Program-made: the position numbers and the translations under genes
Source of the DNA: Billgrantia zhangzhouensis
Lineage (GTDB): Bacteria; Pseudomonadota; Gammaproteobacteria; Pseudomonadales; Halomonadaceae
Length of the DNA: 64,000 bases
Direction: 5' to 3'
Assembly (NCBI RefSeq): GCF_021404465.1
Contig: NZ_JABFTT010000001.1
Span: forward strand, 310,001-374,000
The notes under the pieces: generated by a model
The model's input: the letters and a program-made list of their open reading frames with translations, nothing else
Told to the model about the DNA's origin: nothing
The model's database searches: none
In this document: positions 48,622 through 57,515 of the stretch, piece after piece
Layout of the letters: every line of letters starts with the position of its first letter
How positions within the stretch are numbered: the stretch's first letter is position 1

Positions 48622-49101
48622 CTACAGCGCCGTGGCGTCGAAGGCGCCCTCGATCTCGGTCTGCCATAGGGCACTCTCCATGTCGGGGCGATAGAGCGAC
48701 AGGGTGAGGCGGTAGGGCAGCAGGTCGCGATCGGTCAGTTGCAGGCGTGGCGCCGTGGCTTCCAGGCGGCTCTCCATGCGCCACTGATGGTCGCCTCCTT
48801 CGCCGCTCATGGCCGGGCGCCAATCGAGCACCTGGGGCCCGTCGCTTGCGCCCAGCAGGGCGCGGGTGAGGCTCTCCAGGAAGCGTTCGCTGCCGATCTC
48901 GAGGCTGTTGTCCACATCCGGGGACACCAGTAGCAGCACCTGGTCCGCAGGTGGTTGCAGGGCCTCGACCTGCATGACCCGAGCGACGGCACGGTCGCCC
49001 AGGTTCTGCAGGGCACGGCGAATGGGGTCGGGTTCGGGAGGCTGGGCGGCACATCCGGCGAGAAACGCCAACAGGGCGAGCAGGGCGAGATGTCTCAGCA
49101 T
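48622..49101 (-). CDS. Small outer-membrane-type lipoprotein of unknown function
   Basis: 159-aa predicted lipoprotein: signal MLRHLALLALLAFLAGC with the lipobox cysteine at residue 17, followed by AQ, so sorting to the outer membrane is expected. The mature part (LEIGSERFLESLTRALLG, then EGAFDATAL at the C terminus) is not one I recognise. Its start overlaps the end of the upstream hydrolase gene by 7 bases, so the pair is translationally coupled. Confidence 0.75.
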   Translation of the reverse strand: MLRHLALLALLAFLAGCAAQPPEPDPIRRALQNLGDRAVARVMQVEALQPPADQVLLLVSPDVDNSLEIGSERFLESLTRALLGASDGPQVLDWRPAMSGEGGDHQWRMESRLEATAPRLQLTDRDLLPYRLTLSLYRPDMESALWQTEIEGAFDATAL

Positions 49102-50078
49102 CGGGAGAGAGGCTCCTGGGCGATGGTCGAGAGGCTTGGTTCCAACTCGGCCAGAAACTCGTCGAGGGCCGTGAACAGCGTGGTGCGAATGGGTTCGGCC
49201 TCGTTGACGAGATGATGGCGCGCGTCCGGATGGCGATGAATGCGGGCATTGGGGAACTTGCGCTCGAGCACCGTCAGGTTCCACTCCCAGTCGACGGTGA
49301 GGTCCTGCTCCCCCTGTAGGATCAGGGTCGGCAGGTCGCTCGACGGCAGGGCCAGCAGCTGAGGCATCCAACGGCGCATGGCGCTGACCCAGTTGAGCGA
49401 CAGGTGGCCCGGTTGTAGCGGGTCGTGCTCGCGCAGGAAGGTGGCAAATTCGGCATCGGTGGAGTTCGCGCCGAAGCGTCGCGGCAGCGTCTCGACGAAG
49501 GGGCCCACCAGGGTATGCAGCCAACCCGCCTGGGGCCAGCCGCACGGGCGCACCAGCGGTGCAAGCAGAGCCAGGCCCGACCAGCGTTCCTCGTCCGGCC
49601 GGCTCAGGGCGTCGGTGGCGAGAATGGCGGCGCCGGTGCTCTGGCCGATGCCCAGCCATGGGCGAGGGGCCAAGCCCCGGGCGTTCAACTGTTCCTGTAG
49701 CGCATGCAGACATTCGCCGTAGTGAGCGAAGTCATCGATGCAAGCGCGCTTGCCGCTGGACAATCCATGACCGGGCAGATCCCACAACACCACCCGCCAG
49801 CGGTGCTCCAGCAGCCGTTCCAGGAGATGGCGGTACAGGCCGAGATGGTCGAAATACCCGTGTACCACGAAGGCCGTGCCGATCGGCTCCGCCGGGCTCC
49901 ATACCTGGCTCCAGAGCTGGTAGCGCTGGGCGTCCACGTAGCCCACGTAGAGCCCGACCTGCTCGGTGAGCAGCGGAGCCAGACCATAGTGAGCGAGGTA
50001 GTTGGCCAGCGATGGCTCTCCCTCGGCGCAAAAGGGTGCGATCGGCCCCAGCGCCTGTAGGGGAGTGAAGTCGGTCAT
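49095..50078 (-). CDS. Alpha/beta hydrolase, lysophospholipase-like
   Basis: 327-aa serine hydrolase. The nucleophile elbow is GIGQSTG with Ser147, the oxyanion region is VVHGYFDHLG near residue 72, and the catalytic Asp (GEQDLTVDW) and His (DARHHLVNE) follow in order. The closest familiar group is monoacylglycerol lipase/PldB-type lysophospholipase. I chose ATG 50078 because GGAG lies 8 nt upstream; 25 further residues could be added by an earlier start. It is coupled to the lipoprotein gene. Confidence 0.85.
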   Translation of the reverse strand: MTDFTPLQALGPIAPFCAEGEPSLANYLAHYGLAPLLTEQVGLYVGYVDAQRYQLWSQVWSPAEPIGTAFVVHGYFDHLGLYRHLLERLLEHRWRVVLWDLPGHGLSSGKRACIDDFAHYGECLHALQEQLNARGLAPRPWLGIGQSTGAAILATDALSRPDEERWSGLALLAPLVRPCGWPQAGWLHTLVGPFVETLPRRFGANSTDAEFATFLREHDPLQPGHLSLNWVSAMRRWMPQLLALPSSDLPTLILQGEQDLTVDWEWNLTVLERKFPNARIHRHPDARHHLVNEAEPIRTTLFTALDEFLAELEPSLSTIAQEPLSRC

Positions 50079-50386
50079 GGCGTTCTCCAACGAATCAAGA
50101 CAGGCATTCCCCTCGAGTCCTTTCGTCATTGGCGGCACTAGAGTGTGCAGCAAGTTTACCTACCGACCATTCTGTAGGGTGAGCGATCGTTGCGATAGCT
50201 CGTGTTTTTTCTGACCAATCGGTCAGAATGTCGGATATTAACCCTATGTCTAGTAGGGTAGACCCTCCTTCGGGTTTACATATGGAAGAGTTTTCCACAA
50301 AATTGGCGCCTTCACAGTGGTATCACCCCCACGAATTGCGGCGGCCGAGCGTATGTCATCGGCCGCCACGCAGGAGGAGACTTCCC
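50079..50386. promoter_or_regulatory. Control region upstream of glcB
   Basis: This 308-bp gap has no convincing gene. It holds the dyad TCTGACCAATCGGTCAGA at 50210-50227 and a second inverted repeat, ACCCTA-N7-TAGGGT, at 50241-50259, both between the divergent hydrolase and glcB starts. An AT-rich stretch follows around 50285-50305. Regulation of glcB, of the hydrolase gene, or of both is possible. Confidence 0.5.
50210..50227. promoter_or_regulatory. TetR-type operator palindrome
   Basis: TCTGACC (50210-50216), AATC, GGTCAGA (50221-50227): perfect 7-bp arms with a 4-nt centre. The TGACC-N4-GGTCA core is the common site shape for TetR-family repressors of acyl-CoA or lipid genes. No tetR gene is adjacent. 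Confidence 0.7.
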
Positions 50387-52573
50387 ATGTCCGAACGTGT
50401 TACTCGCCATCGTCTCCAGGTGGCCGCTGAACTGGACCGCTTCATCAACGGCCAGGCCCTTCCCGGTACCGGCCTGGATGCCGAAAGCTTCTGGGCCGGG
50501 GTCGATGCCATCTTTCATGATCTGACACCGAAAAACCGAGAATTGCTCGCTGAGCGTGAGCGCCTGCAGGAACAACTGGATACCTGGCACCGCGAGAACC
50601 CTGGCCCGGTGCGCGACATGAGCGTCTATCGCGCCTTTCTCGAGGAGATCGGCTACTTGGTGGAGGCTCCCTCCCAGGTTACCGTAAGCACCGCCAACGT
50701 GGATCGCGAGATCGCCGTTCAGGCTGGCCCGCAACTGGTAGTGCCGGTGAGCAACGCCCGCTATGCGCTCAACGCCGCCAACGCGCGCTGGGGCAGCCTC
50801 TACGATGCGCTCTACGGCACCGACGCCATCCCCGAGGAGGATGGCGCCGAGAAGGGCACGAGTTACAACCCCAAGCGCGGCGAGAAGGTCATCGCCTACG
50901 CCCGCGGCGTACTCGACCTGGCCGCTCCGCTGGCCACCGGCAGCCATCGTGACGCGGTCAAGTATGCGCTGCGCGACGGCCACCTGGTGGCGACCCTCGA
51001 GGGCGGTCGCGAGACCGGCCTCGAGGAGCCGGGCAAGCTGATCGGCTATCAGGGCGACGCCGCCAGCCCCGAGGCGATCCTGCTGGCCAACCATGGCCTG
51101 CACCTGGAGATCCAGATCGACCCCAGCCATCCCATCGGCAAGACCGACCCGGCCGGCGTCAAAGACCTGCTGGTCGAAGCCGCGCTGACCGCGATCATGG
51201 ATTGCGAGGACTCCGTGGCTGCCGTCGACGCCGAGGACAAGGTCGGCGTCTACGCTAACTGGCTGGGCCTGATGAAGGGCGACCTGGAAGAAGCGATCGA
51301 GAAGGGTGGCAAGACCTTCACCCGTCGCCTTCACCCCGATCGCACTTACGCCACCCCGGATGGTGGCAGCCTGACGCTGCCCGGCCGTTCGCTGATGTTC
51401 GTGCGCAACGTCGGCCACCTGATGACCACGCCGGCGATCCTCGACGCCGATGGCAATGAGCTGCCCGAAGGCATCCTCGACGGCATCGTCACCAGCCTGC
51501 TGGCAATGCACGATCTCAAGAAGGACGAAGGCGAGGCGCGCAATTCGCGCCAAGGCTCGGTTTACATCGTAAAGCCGAAGATGCACGGTCCCAAGGAGGT
51601 CGCCTTCTCCAACGAGCTGTTCGGCCGTATCGAGGATCTGCTGGGCCTGGCCCGTGACACCCTCAAGATGGGCATCATGGACGAGGAGCGTCGCACCTCG
51701 GTCAACCTCAAGGCGTGTATCGCCGAGGCCAGCTCTCGCGTGGTGTTCATCAACACTGGCTTCCTCGACCGCACCGGCGACGAGATGCACACCGCCATGG
51801 AAGCGGGCCCGATGATCCGCAAGGGCGACATGAAGAATGCTGCCTGGATCGGTGCCTACGAGCGCAACAACGTGCTGGTCGGCCTGGCCTGCGGCCTGCG
51901 TGGCCGGGCTCAAATCGGCAAGGGCATGTGGGCCATGCCGGACCTGATGGCTGCCATGCTGGAGCAGAAGATCGGCCATCCCAAGGCTGGCGCCAACACC
52001 GCCTGGGTGCCGTCGCCCACTGCTGCCGCGCTGCATGCGCTGCACTACCATCAGGTCGACGTCACCGAAATCCAGCGTGAGCTTGAGGCCCAGGGCGAGC
52101 CTGCCCTTCTGGAAGAGCTGCTCGACGACCTGCTCAGCGTGCCGGTGGCCGAGAAGGCCGCCTGGTCCGACGCCGAGCTGCAGCAGGAGCTCGACAACAA
52201 CTGCCAGGGCATCCTCGGCTATGTGGTGCGCTGGGTCGAGCACGGCGTGGGCTGCTCCAAGGTACCCGACATCCATGACGTGGGCCTGATGGAGGATCGT
52301 GCCACGCTGCGTATCTCCAGCCAGCACATCGCCAACTGGCTGCACCACGGTGTGGTCGATGCCGAACGCGTGCAGAAGACCCTGGAGCGCATGGCCAAGG
52401 TGGTCGATGGGCAGAATGCCGGCGACCCGGCCTACACCGCGATGAGCGCCGACTTCGAGGCCTCGACAGCGTTCAAGGCGGCCAGCGACCTGATCTTCAA
52501 GGGTCGAGTGCAGCCCTCCGGCTACACCGAGCCGCTGCTGCACTACTGGCGGGCGGTGCACAAGGCGAAATAA
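50387..52573 (+). CDS. glcB: Malate synthase G
   Basis: 728-aa enzyme condensing glyoxylate with acetyl-CoA to malate in the glyoxylate/glycolate pathway. The Mg2+ and substrate region [15 protein letters not shown] near residue 270 and the block [18 protein letters not shown] are clear, as is the C-terminal catalytic Asp segment. The length and the N-terminal clasp identify isoform G rather than A. CAGGAGGAG before ATG 50387 sets the start. Palindromic operators lie upstream and a terminator follows. Betaine-derived glycine and ectoine degradation both feed central carbon, where this step is useful. Confidence 0.95.
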   Translation: MSERVTRHRLQVAAELDRFINGQALPGTGLDAESFWAGVDAIFHDLTPKNRELLAERERLQEQLDTWHRENPGPVRDMSVYRAFLEEIGYLVEAPSQVTVSTANVDREIAVQAGPQLVVPVSNARYALNAANARWGSLYDALYGTDAIPEEDGAEKGTSYNPKRGEKVIAYARGVLDLAAPLATGSHRDAVKYALRDGHLVATLEGGRETGLEEPGKLIGYQGDAASPEAILLANHGLHLEIQIDPSHPIGKTDPAGVKDLLVEAALTAIMDCEDSVAAVDAEDKVGVYANWLGLMKGDLEEAIEKGGKTFTRRLHPDRTYATPDGGSLTLPGRSLMFVRNVGHLMTTPAILDADGNELPEGILDGIVTSLLAMHDLKKDEGEARNSRQGSVYIVKPKMHGPKEVAFSNELFGRIEDLLGLARDTLKMGIMDEERRTSVNLKACIAEASSRVVFINTGFLDRTGDEMHTAMEAGPMIRKGDMKNAAWIGAYERNNVLVGLACGLRGRAQIGKGMWAMPDLMAAMLEQKIGHPKAGANTAWVPSPTAAALHALHYHQVDVTEIQRELEAQGEPALLEELLDDLLSVPVAEKAAWSDAELQQELDNNCQGILGYVVRWVEHGVGCSKVPDIHDVGLMEDRATLRISSQHIANWLHHGVVDAERVQKTLERMAKVVDGQNAGDPAYTAMSADFEASTAFKAASDLIFKGRVQPSGYTEPLLHYWRAVHKAK

Positions 52574-52637
52574 CGTCTTCGGGCTTCGGGCAGCGCAGTG
52601 GATACACTCATAGCTCGTAAGCAACAGCTACGCCATG

Positions 52638-52668
52638 AAGCGCCCCGGGTACCCGCCCGGGGCGCTTT
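52638..52668 (+). terminator. Rho-independent terminator after glcB
   Basis: AAGCGCCCCGGG (52638-52649) pairs with CCCGGGGCGCTT around TACCCG; short T-run. About 65 nt after glcB. Confidence 0.8.
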
Positions 52669-52732
52669 GGGTTATGTTGGGCTCCACGATCACAACTGCT
52701 TGCCACGACCACAACCAGCAGGGAGCCCGACG

Positions 52733-53146
52733 ATGACCGTGATGACCGCCGCCGCCATTGAAGATTTTCTCGACGAGGTCTTTCCCCAGCGTGCCGGCAC
52801 CATCGAGGCGGTCGATCACATGCGTGCCACCATGAGCCTGGCCATCGAAGACGAGCACCTGCGGCCCGGCTCAAGCGTTTCCGGGCCGACCATGATGGGG
52901 CTGGCCGATGTCTGCCTCTACGTGGCTATCCTGGCCCAGATCGGCCCCGAGCCGATGGCCGTGACCACCGATCTCAACTGCCACTTCCTGCGCCGCGCCC
53001 GCGGCGACCGCGATCTCATCGCCAATGCGCGAGTGATCAAGCTGGGCCGCCGCCTGGCGGTAGGCGAGGTGCAGCTCTTCTCCGCCGGCGACGAGCGACC
53101 GGTGGCCCACGTCACCGCCACTTACGCCATTCCCGACCCCGACTGA
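52733..53146 (+). CDS. PaaI-type hotdog thioesterase
   Basis: 137-aa hotdog-fold acyl-CoA thioesterase. The family features are the central helix GPTMMGLADVCLYVAIL and the strand AVTTDLNCHFLRRARGD, with the catalytic Asp in LADV. The substrate is unknown. ATG 52733 has GGGAG about 8 nt upstream. Its last 25 bases overlap the end of the convergent DUF423 gene. Confidence 0.87.
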   Translation: MTVMTAAAIEDFLDEVFPQRAGTIEAVDHMRATMSLAIEDEHLRPGSSVSGPTMMGLADVCLYVAILAQIGPEPMAVTTDLNCHFLRRARGDRDLIANARVIKLGRRLAVGEVQLFSAGDERPVAHVTATYAIPDPD

Positions 53147-53526
53147 GCGTCGCGCCCGGCGCGCAAGGCACCCACGGCAAGCGTCAGCCAGCCGGCGATC
53201 ATCAGCACGCCACCGAACGGGGTGACCATGCCCAGGCCGCGCAGCCCGGTCAACGCCATGGCATAGAGCGAGCCGGAGAACAGCAGCACCCCCGCAGCCC
53301 ACAAGCCCAGCACGATGCCGAACGCGCGCTGCGGATGCGAGGCGCGCCAGGCGAGCACGCCGAGTATCGCCAGGGTGTGCCACATCTGATAGCGCACACC
53401 GGTCTCGAAGGCGGCCAGTAGCCGCTCCGGCAATTGGCCTTGCAAGGCATGGGCGGCAAAGGCACCGGCCATGACCGCCACTCCGCCCGACAGCGCCGCC
53501 AGGCACCACCATCCGCGATCGCGCAT
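53122..53526 (-). CDS. DUF423 inner-membrane protein (YgdD-like)
   Basis: 134-aa membrane protein with four hydrophobic helices and the DUF423 pattern: GAFAAHALQGQL near residue 22, ETGVRYQMWHTLAIL near 41, and a C-terminal TPFGGVLMIAGWLTLAVGA. The function is unknown. The start at 53526 has AAGGAG upstream. The 3' end overlaps the thioesterase gene by 25 bases, tail to tail. Confidence 0.88.
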   Translation of the reverse strand: MRDRGWWCLAALSGGVAVMAGAFAAHALQGQLPERLLAAFETGVRYQMWHTLAILGVLAWRASHPQRAFGIVLGLWAAGVLLFSGSLYAMALTGLRGLGMVTPFGGVLMIAGWLTLAVGALRAGRDAQSGSGMA

Positions 53527-53629
53527 CTTGTACTCCTTCGGGGATTGGGATTGCCGCCTACCGTACCCCGAGAGGCGTTAAGGGGCTACAATATGGGCCC
53601 GCGACACTCGTCAACTGAAGAGGGACGCC

Positions 53630-53830
53630 ATGCAGATCCAACTCAACGGTGAGCCCCGAGACCTTGCCCCCGGCCTCACGGTGGCGCAGTTGGTCGACGA
53701 CCTTGGCCTGACCGGTCGGCGTATCGCCGTCGAACGAAACGAGGAGATCGTGCCGAAGAGTGAGCACGATGCCACGCGCCTGGCCGACGGCGATCGCATC
53801 GAGATCGTTCACGCCATCGGCGGCGGCTAA
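53630..53830 (+). CDS. thiS: Thiamine biosynthesis sulfur carrier ThiS
   Basis: 66-aa ubiquitin-like sulfur carrier that becomes thiocarboxylated at its C-terminal glycine and gives sulfur to ThiG for thiazole synthesis. The protein ends AIGGG and has the typical NGEPRDL opening and [11 protein letters not shown] core. It precedes thiG by 55 bp. No TPP riboswitch motif is recognisable in the 100 bp upstream. Confidence 0.93.
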   Translation: MQIQLNGEPRDLAPGLTVAQLVDDLGLTGRRIAVERNEEIVPKSEHDATRLADGDRIEIVHAIGGG

Positions 53831-53885
53831 CCGCCACCTGCCGACGATTTCCACTACAGACCCGCTACAGACACAGGCCCACGCG

Positions 53886-54680
53886 ATGACAGACTTCTTT
53901 CAGGATCAGCCGCTGCGGATTGCCGGCCATGCCTTCACCTCACGCCTGCTGGTCGGTACCGGCAAGTACAAGGACTTCGACGAGACCGCCGACGCGATCG
54001 CTGCCTCGGGCGCCGAGGTCGTCACCTTCGCTGTGCGCCGTACCAATCTCGGCCAGGAAGACGGCCCCAACCTGCTCGACGTGGTGCCGCCGGAGCGTTT
54101 CACCCTGTTGCCCAATACCGCCGGCTGCTACACGGCCAAGGATGCTGTGCGTACCTGCAAGCTGGCCCGCGAACTGCTCGACGACCACAAGCTGGTCAAG
54201 CTCGAGGTGCTCGGCGACGACTCGACCCTCTACCCCAACGTGGTCGAGACCCTCAAGGCGGCGGAAGAGCTGCTCAGGGATGGCTTCGATGTGATGGTCT
54301 ACACCAGCGACGATCCCATCGTGGCCCAGGAGCTCGAGCGCCTGGGCTGCTGCGCGATCATGCCGCTGGGTTCGCTGATCGGCTCCGGCCACGGCATCCA
54401 GAACCCGCACAACATCCGCCTGATCATCGAGCAAGCCAACGTGCCGGTGCTGGTGGATGCCGGCATCGGCACTGCCTCCGACGCCGCCATGGCCATGGAG
54501 CTGGGCTGCGACGGCGTGCTGATGAACTCCGCCATCGCCCATGCCCGCCAGCCGGTGCTGATGGCCAGTGCCATGAAGAAGGCCGTCGAGGCCGGACGTG
54601 AGGCGTTCCTGGCCGGGCGCATGCCGCGCCGCCAGAGTGCGGATCCCTCCTCTCCCTTTGCTGGCCGCATCAATGGCTGA
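53886..54680 (+). CDS. thiG: Thiazole synthase ThiG
   Basis: 264-aa TIM-barrel enzyme forming the thiazole phosphate of thiamine from deoxyxylulose 5-phosphate, ThiS thiocarboxylate and dehydroglycine. The catalytic lysine region is [12 protein letters not shown], and the phosphate-binding end is [18 protein letters not shown]. The start at 53886 gives the usual length. It is followed 24 bp later by trmB. Confidence 0.95.
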   Translation: MTDFFQDQPLRIAGHAFTSRLLVGTGKYKDFDETADAIAASGAEVVTFAVRRTNLGQEDGPNLLDVVPPERFTLLPNTAGCYTAKDAVRTCKLARELLDDHKLVKLEVLGDDSTLYPNVVETLKAAEELLRDGFDVMVYTSDDPIVAQELERLGCCAIMPLGSLIGSGHGIQNPHNIRLIIEQANVPVLVDAGIGTASDAAMAMELGCDGVLMNSAIAHARQPVLMASAMKKAVEAGREAFLAGRMPRRQSADPSSPFAGRING

Positions 54681-54704
54681 ATCCACCGGAGCTGCAACGA
54701 ATCC

Positions 54705-55445
54705 ATGAGCGACCCGCAACGCGACCCCTCGACTACCGGTCCGGAAGGGCCGGACGCCCCGCTGCATCGTCGCGGCATCAAGAGCTACGTGCTGCGTGCC
54801 GGCCGCATGACCCAGGCCCAGACCCGCGGCCTGGAAGAGGTCTGGCCGCGGCTGGGTCTGACCCTGGCCGAGGGACGGCAGGATCTCGATGCCTTGTTCG
54901 GACGCCGGGCGCCGCGGGTGGTGGAGATCGGCTTCGGCATGGGCGCCTCATTGATCGAGCAGGCCGAGACCCATCCCGACACCGATTTCATCGGCATCGA
55001 GGTGCACGCTCCGGGCGTGGGCAAGCTGCTCGACGAGGCCGACAAGCGCGGCCTGACCAACATTCGCGTCTACCGTGAGGACGCCCTGGCGGTGCTTGAG
55101 CAGTGCCTGCCGGAGGCCAGCATTGCCACCCTGCAGCTGTTCTTCCCCGACCCCTGGCCGAAGAAGAAGCACCACAAGCGGCGTATCGTCCAGCCCGCCT
55201 TCGTCGAGCTGATTCGCAGCCGCCTCGAGCTGGGCGGCAAGCTGCATATGGCCACCGACTGGCAGGCCTACGCCGAGTGGATGGCCGAGGTGATGGAAGC
55301 CGCGCCGGGCTACGTCAATACGGCGACTCCCGCGACGGCGCCCTATGTGCCGCGCCCCGAGTTTCGTCCGCTGACCAAGTTCGAGGCCCGCGGTGAGCGC
55401 CTCGGTCACGGCGTGTGGGATCTGATCTTCGAGCGCTGCGAATAG
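54705..55445 (+). CDS. trmB: tRNA (guanine-N7)-methyltransferase TrmB
   Basis: 246-aa SAM-dependent enzyme methylating G46 of tRNAs. The SAM-binding motif [15 protein letters not shown] is near residue 64, and the family motif [22 protein letters not shown] is near 147. It lies in the common thiS-thiG-trmB arrangement. Its last 131 bases overlap the convergent exporter gene on the other strand. Confidence 0.95.
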   Translation: MSDPQRDPSTTGPEGPDAPLHRRGIKSYVLRAGRMTQAQTRGLEEVWPRLGLTLAEGRQDLDALFGRRAPRVVEIGFGMGASLIEQAETHPDTDFIGIEVHAPGVGKLLDEADKRGLTNIRVYREDALAVLEQCLPEASIATLQLFFPDPWPKKKHHKRRIVQPAFVELIRSRLELGGKLHMATDWQAYAEWMAEVMEAAPGYVNTATPATAPYVPRPEFRPLTKFEARGERLGHGVWDLIFERCE

Positions 55446-56310
55446 CCAGGCTGGCGCCTGCCCCGGCGAGCGCCATTCCCGCAAGACCGGTGGGGCCGAG
55501 GCGTTCACCGAACATCGCCGCGGCCCACAGCAGTGTCACTCCCGGCGTCAGATGCACTAACGCCGAGGTCAGCGTGACCCCCAGCCGGCGTAGGCTGGCA
55601 ACGAAGAAACCGTAGCCCCCGAGGCTCGACAGCACCACTAGCCAGCTCATGGTCACCAGCACGGCAGGTTCGAAGCCGGGAGCGGTCAGCTTGCCGCCCC
55701 CCATTGCCCAGGCGGCAACCAGGAAGATGCCGCCGGCCGCGAGCAACTGGGCCAGCAGTGCTACCGGCAGCGGCAGTACCGAAGGCTGGCGCACCGCCAG
55801 CAGGCTGCCGAGCGTCACTGCCGCGACCGATAGCAGCGGCAGCAGGTAGGCCCAGCCCGGCGCAGCCAGCGAGCGCTGCATGTCGTCACCCACGCACAGC
55901 GCCACGCCCAGGGTGGCCAGCACCATCCCCAACCAGCCGTATGTGCCCAGGCGCTCGCCCAGCCAACGTCCGGCCAGGGCTGCCGCCAACAGCGGCTGCA
56001 GAGCTGCGATCAGCGCCGTGATGCCGGCGCTGACGCCGAGATCGATGGCTACGATCACCCCTAGCAGATAGCCGCCCATGGTCAGGCTGCCCACGAGCAT
56101 CTCCCGTCTCATGTCGCGTATTGCCGGAAGCGCGCCAAGCGTCAGGCGACACCACAGTGCCACCAGCAGCGCGGCGAGCAGGAAGCGCCAGGCGAACAGG
56201 TCGAGTACCGGTGTGCCGAACTCGCTGGCCAGCCGGCCGCCGACGAAGCCCGAACTCCAGCACACCACGAAGCCGGCGGCTATCAGTAGTGTGGGGACTT
56301 GTGCTGGCAT
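55315..56310 (-). CDS. EamA/DMT-family exporter
   Basis: 331-aa drug/metabolite exporter with ten hydrophobic helices in two EamA repeats (e.g. [15 protein letters not shown] and [18 protein letters not shown]). It probably exports amino acids or similar metabolites. AAGGAG precedes ATG 56310. The last 45 or so residues are hydrophilic, Arg-rich and encoded antisense to trmB; typical family members end before this, so the tail may be a read-on extension. It is divergent from the lysR gene, its likely regulator. Confidence 0.85.
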   Translation of the reverse strand: MPAQVPTLLIAAGFVVCWSSGFVGGRLASEFGTPVLDLFAWRFLLAALLVALWCRLTLGALPAIRDMRREMLVGSLTMGGYLLGVIVAIDLGVSAGITALIAALQPLLAAALAGRWLGERLGTYGWLGMVLATLGVALCVGDDMQRSLAAPGWAYLLPLLSVAAVTLGSLLAVRQPSVLPLPVALLAQLLAAGGIFLVAAWAMGGGKLTAPGFEPAVLVTMSWLVVLSSLGGYGFFVASLRRLGVTLTSALVHLTPGVTLLWAAAMFGERLGPTGLAGMALAGAGASLAIRSARRSDPTRRDRGAHRGPRTWSADETRGAAHRAPSRESPY

Positions 56311-56326
56311 CGTCGTGCTCCTTCTC

Positions 56327-56355
56327 GATGACGGTGCTTGAGCTTGACGGTCATC
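56327..56355. promoter_or_regulatory. Inverted repeat between exporter and lysR
   Basis: GATGAC (56327-56332) and GTCATC (56350-56355) are exact complements with a 17-nt spacer, within the 87-bp divergent gap. This is a possible LysR-type operator. Confidence 0.35.
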
Positions 56356-56397
56356 CCGGCTTCAATAAAGCGATATATTTTGTAGGCAGAGTTCAAT

Positions 56398-57306
56398 ATG
56401 ACTGAAGCCTTGCCGGCAACGCTGGATCTCGAACTGCTGCGCAGTTTCCAGGCTGCGGCCCAGCTCGGCTCACTGGCGGCGGCGGCCGAGCAGCGGCACC
56501 GCACCGTCAGCGCCATCAGCATGCAGATCAAGCGCCTCGAGTCGTTGCTCGATGTCCGCCTGCTGGAACGTGGCCCGCGTGGCGTGGTGCCGACTACCGC
56601 CGGGGAGGCACTGCTGCAGGAGGCGCGGGAACTGTTGCGCATGCACGATGGAATCCTGGCCCGCTATGCTGGGCGCGGGCTGCGGGGAAAGGTGCGCTTC
56701 GGCCTGCCCGAGGATTACGCCCGCGAGCTGCTCGGCGATGTATTGCCCGAGTTCACCTCGCGCCACCCCGAGGTACTGCTGCAGGCGGTGACGGCCACCA
56801 GCGGTGAGCTGGTGCGGCAGTTGGAGCGCTCGCGGCTGGACTTGGCAGTGGTGCTGGACCGGCCCATCGCACTGCCCGGCGGCGAGCCGCTGTGGCGCAC
56901 CACGCCGGTATGGGCCGCGCCGCGTGCCGCCAACCTGGCCGAGCGGGAGAGCCTGCCGCTGGCCCTGCACGAGGTCGACTGTCCCTACCGGGCATTGGCC
57001 ACTGAAGCCTTGGAGCGACTGGGCAGGCCCTGGCACGCGCTGTTCACCAGTACCAGCATCCATACTATCGAACGCGCGGTGGAGACGGGGCTGGCGGTCA
57101 GTGTGCTCGACCGCGAACGTCTGACCCCCGCCATGCGTGAACTGGGCGAGGCCGAAGGGCTGCCCGCTCTCGGTCGCTGCGAGGCACGGCTGCACTTCGC
57201 TCGTACCATCGAGCCGGGTTCGCGACCCGCCGCCCAGGCCCTGGCTGAACTGCTGCGCGAGCGGCTACGCGGACGCGGCCCCTGGCGCGGTGCAGCGACG
57301 GGATGA
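56398..57306 (+). CDS. LysR-family transcriptional regulator
   Basis: 302-aa regulator with an N-terminal winged helix (LDLELLRSFQAAAQLGSLAAA, then VSAISMQIKRLESLL) and a LysR substrate-binding domain. Divergent pairing with the EamA exporter suggests it controls that gene in response to an exported metabolite. No strong Shine-Dalgarno is seen before ATG 56398. The effector is unknown. Confidence 0.88.
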   Translation: MTEALPATLDLELLRSFQAAAQLGSLAAAAEQRHRTVSAISMQIKRLESLLDVRLLERGPRGVVPTTAGEALLQEARELLRMHDGILARYAGRGLRGKVRFGLPEDYARELLGDVLPEFTSRHPEVLLQAVTATSGELVRQLERSRLDLAVVLDRPIALPGGEPLWRTTPVWAAPRAANLAERESLPLALHEVDCPYRALATEALERLGRPWHALFTSTSIHTIERAVETGLAVSVLDRERLTPAMRELGEAEGLPALGRCEARLHFARTIEPGSRPAAQALAELLRERLRGRGPWRGAATG

Positions 57307-57341
57307 TTGGGAAGCAATGAGGAAGATGTGTTTCTTTGAAC

Positions 57342-57367
57342 AAAAAAAGCGCCTCCAGGGGAGGCGC
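57342..57367 (-). terminator. Terminator of the candidate sRNA
   Basis: Minus strand GCGCCTCC (57367-57360), a 3-nt loop, GGAGGCGC (57356-57349), then seven T residues (57348-57342). It points left and sits 149 bp beyond the AEC gene stop; an opposite reading for lysR lacks a T-run. Confidence 0.9.
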
Positions 57368-57456
57368 AGGCAAGACCGTGACTAGCAATGAGGGGGAGAA
57401 ACCATAGCGGGAAACTGGCGGTTCCCCTAATGGCCGTGGTGTCTCATCAACACCAC
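57342..57456 (-). ncRNA. Candidate Fur-repressed small RNA (RyhB/PrrF-like)
   Basis: A non-coding transcript of about 115 nt is predicted on the minus strand. It would start near 57456, fold a perfect 8-bp 5' hairpin (CGTGGTGT 57457-57450 with ACACCACG 57442-57435), contain an unpaired pyrimidine-rich core TTTCTCCCCCTCATTGCTAG (57401-57382), and end in a GC-rich terminator with seven T residues. The core is suited to pairing with Shine-Dalgarno regions, as in RyhB and PrrF, and its tail (GCTAGTCACGG) resembles what I recall of PrrF; this needs a covariance search. The promoter contains a Fur-like box. Targets would be iron-enzyme mRNAs, of which this region encodes many. Confidence 0.65.
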
Positions 57457-57462
57457 GTCTTC

Positions 57463-57492
57463 AATGTAAGTCATTCTCATTCTCTCTGTCAA
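57463..57492 (-). promoter_or_regulatory. Sigma-70 promoter with embedded Fur-like box
   Basis: Minus strand TTGACA (57492-57487), an 18-nt spacer, TACATT (57468-57463). GAGAATGAGAATGACTTAC (57484-57466) matches 13 of 19 positions of the Fur consensus and fills the spacer and part of the -10 box. A run of A/T just upstream (57512-57498) could be an UP element. Confidence 0.7.
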
Positions 57493-57515
57493 CACGAATG
57501 CGAATTTTTTTTATT

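Noticed and set aside
50312..52624. A 770-codon minus-strand open frame opposite glcB
   Set aside because: It is the shadow of malate synthase G; no ribosome site and no family features.
53527..53629. Possible TPP riboswitch before thiS
   Set aside because: The 103-bp leader lacks the conserved THI-box elements that I would expect, and is too short for a typical aptamer plus expression platform.
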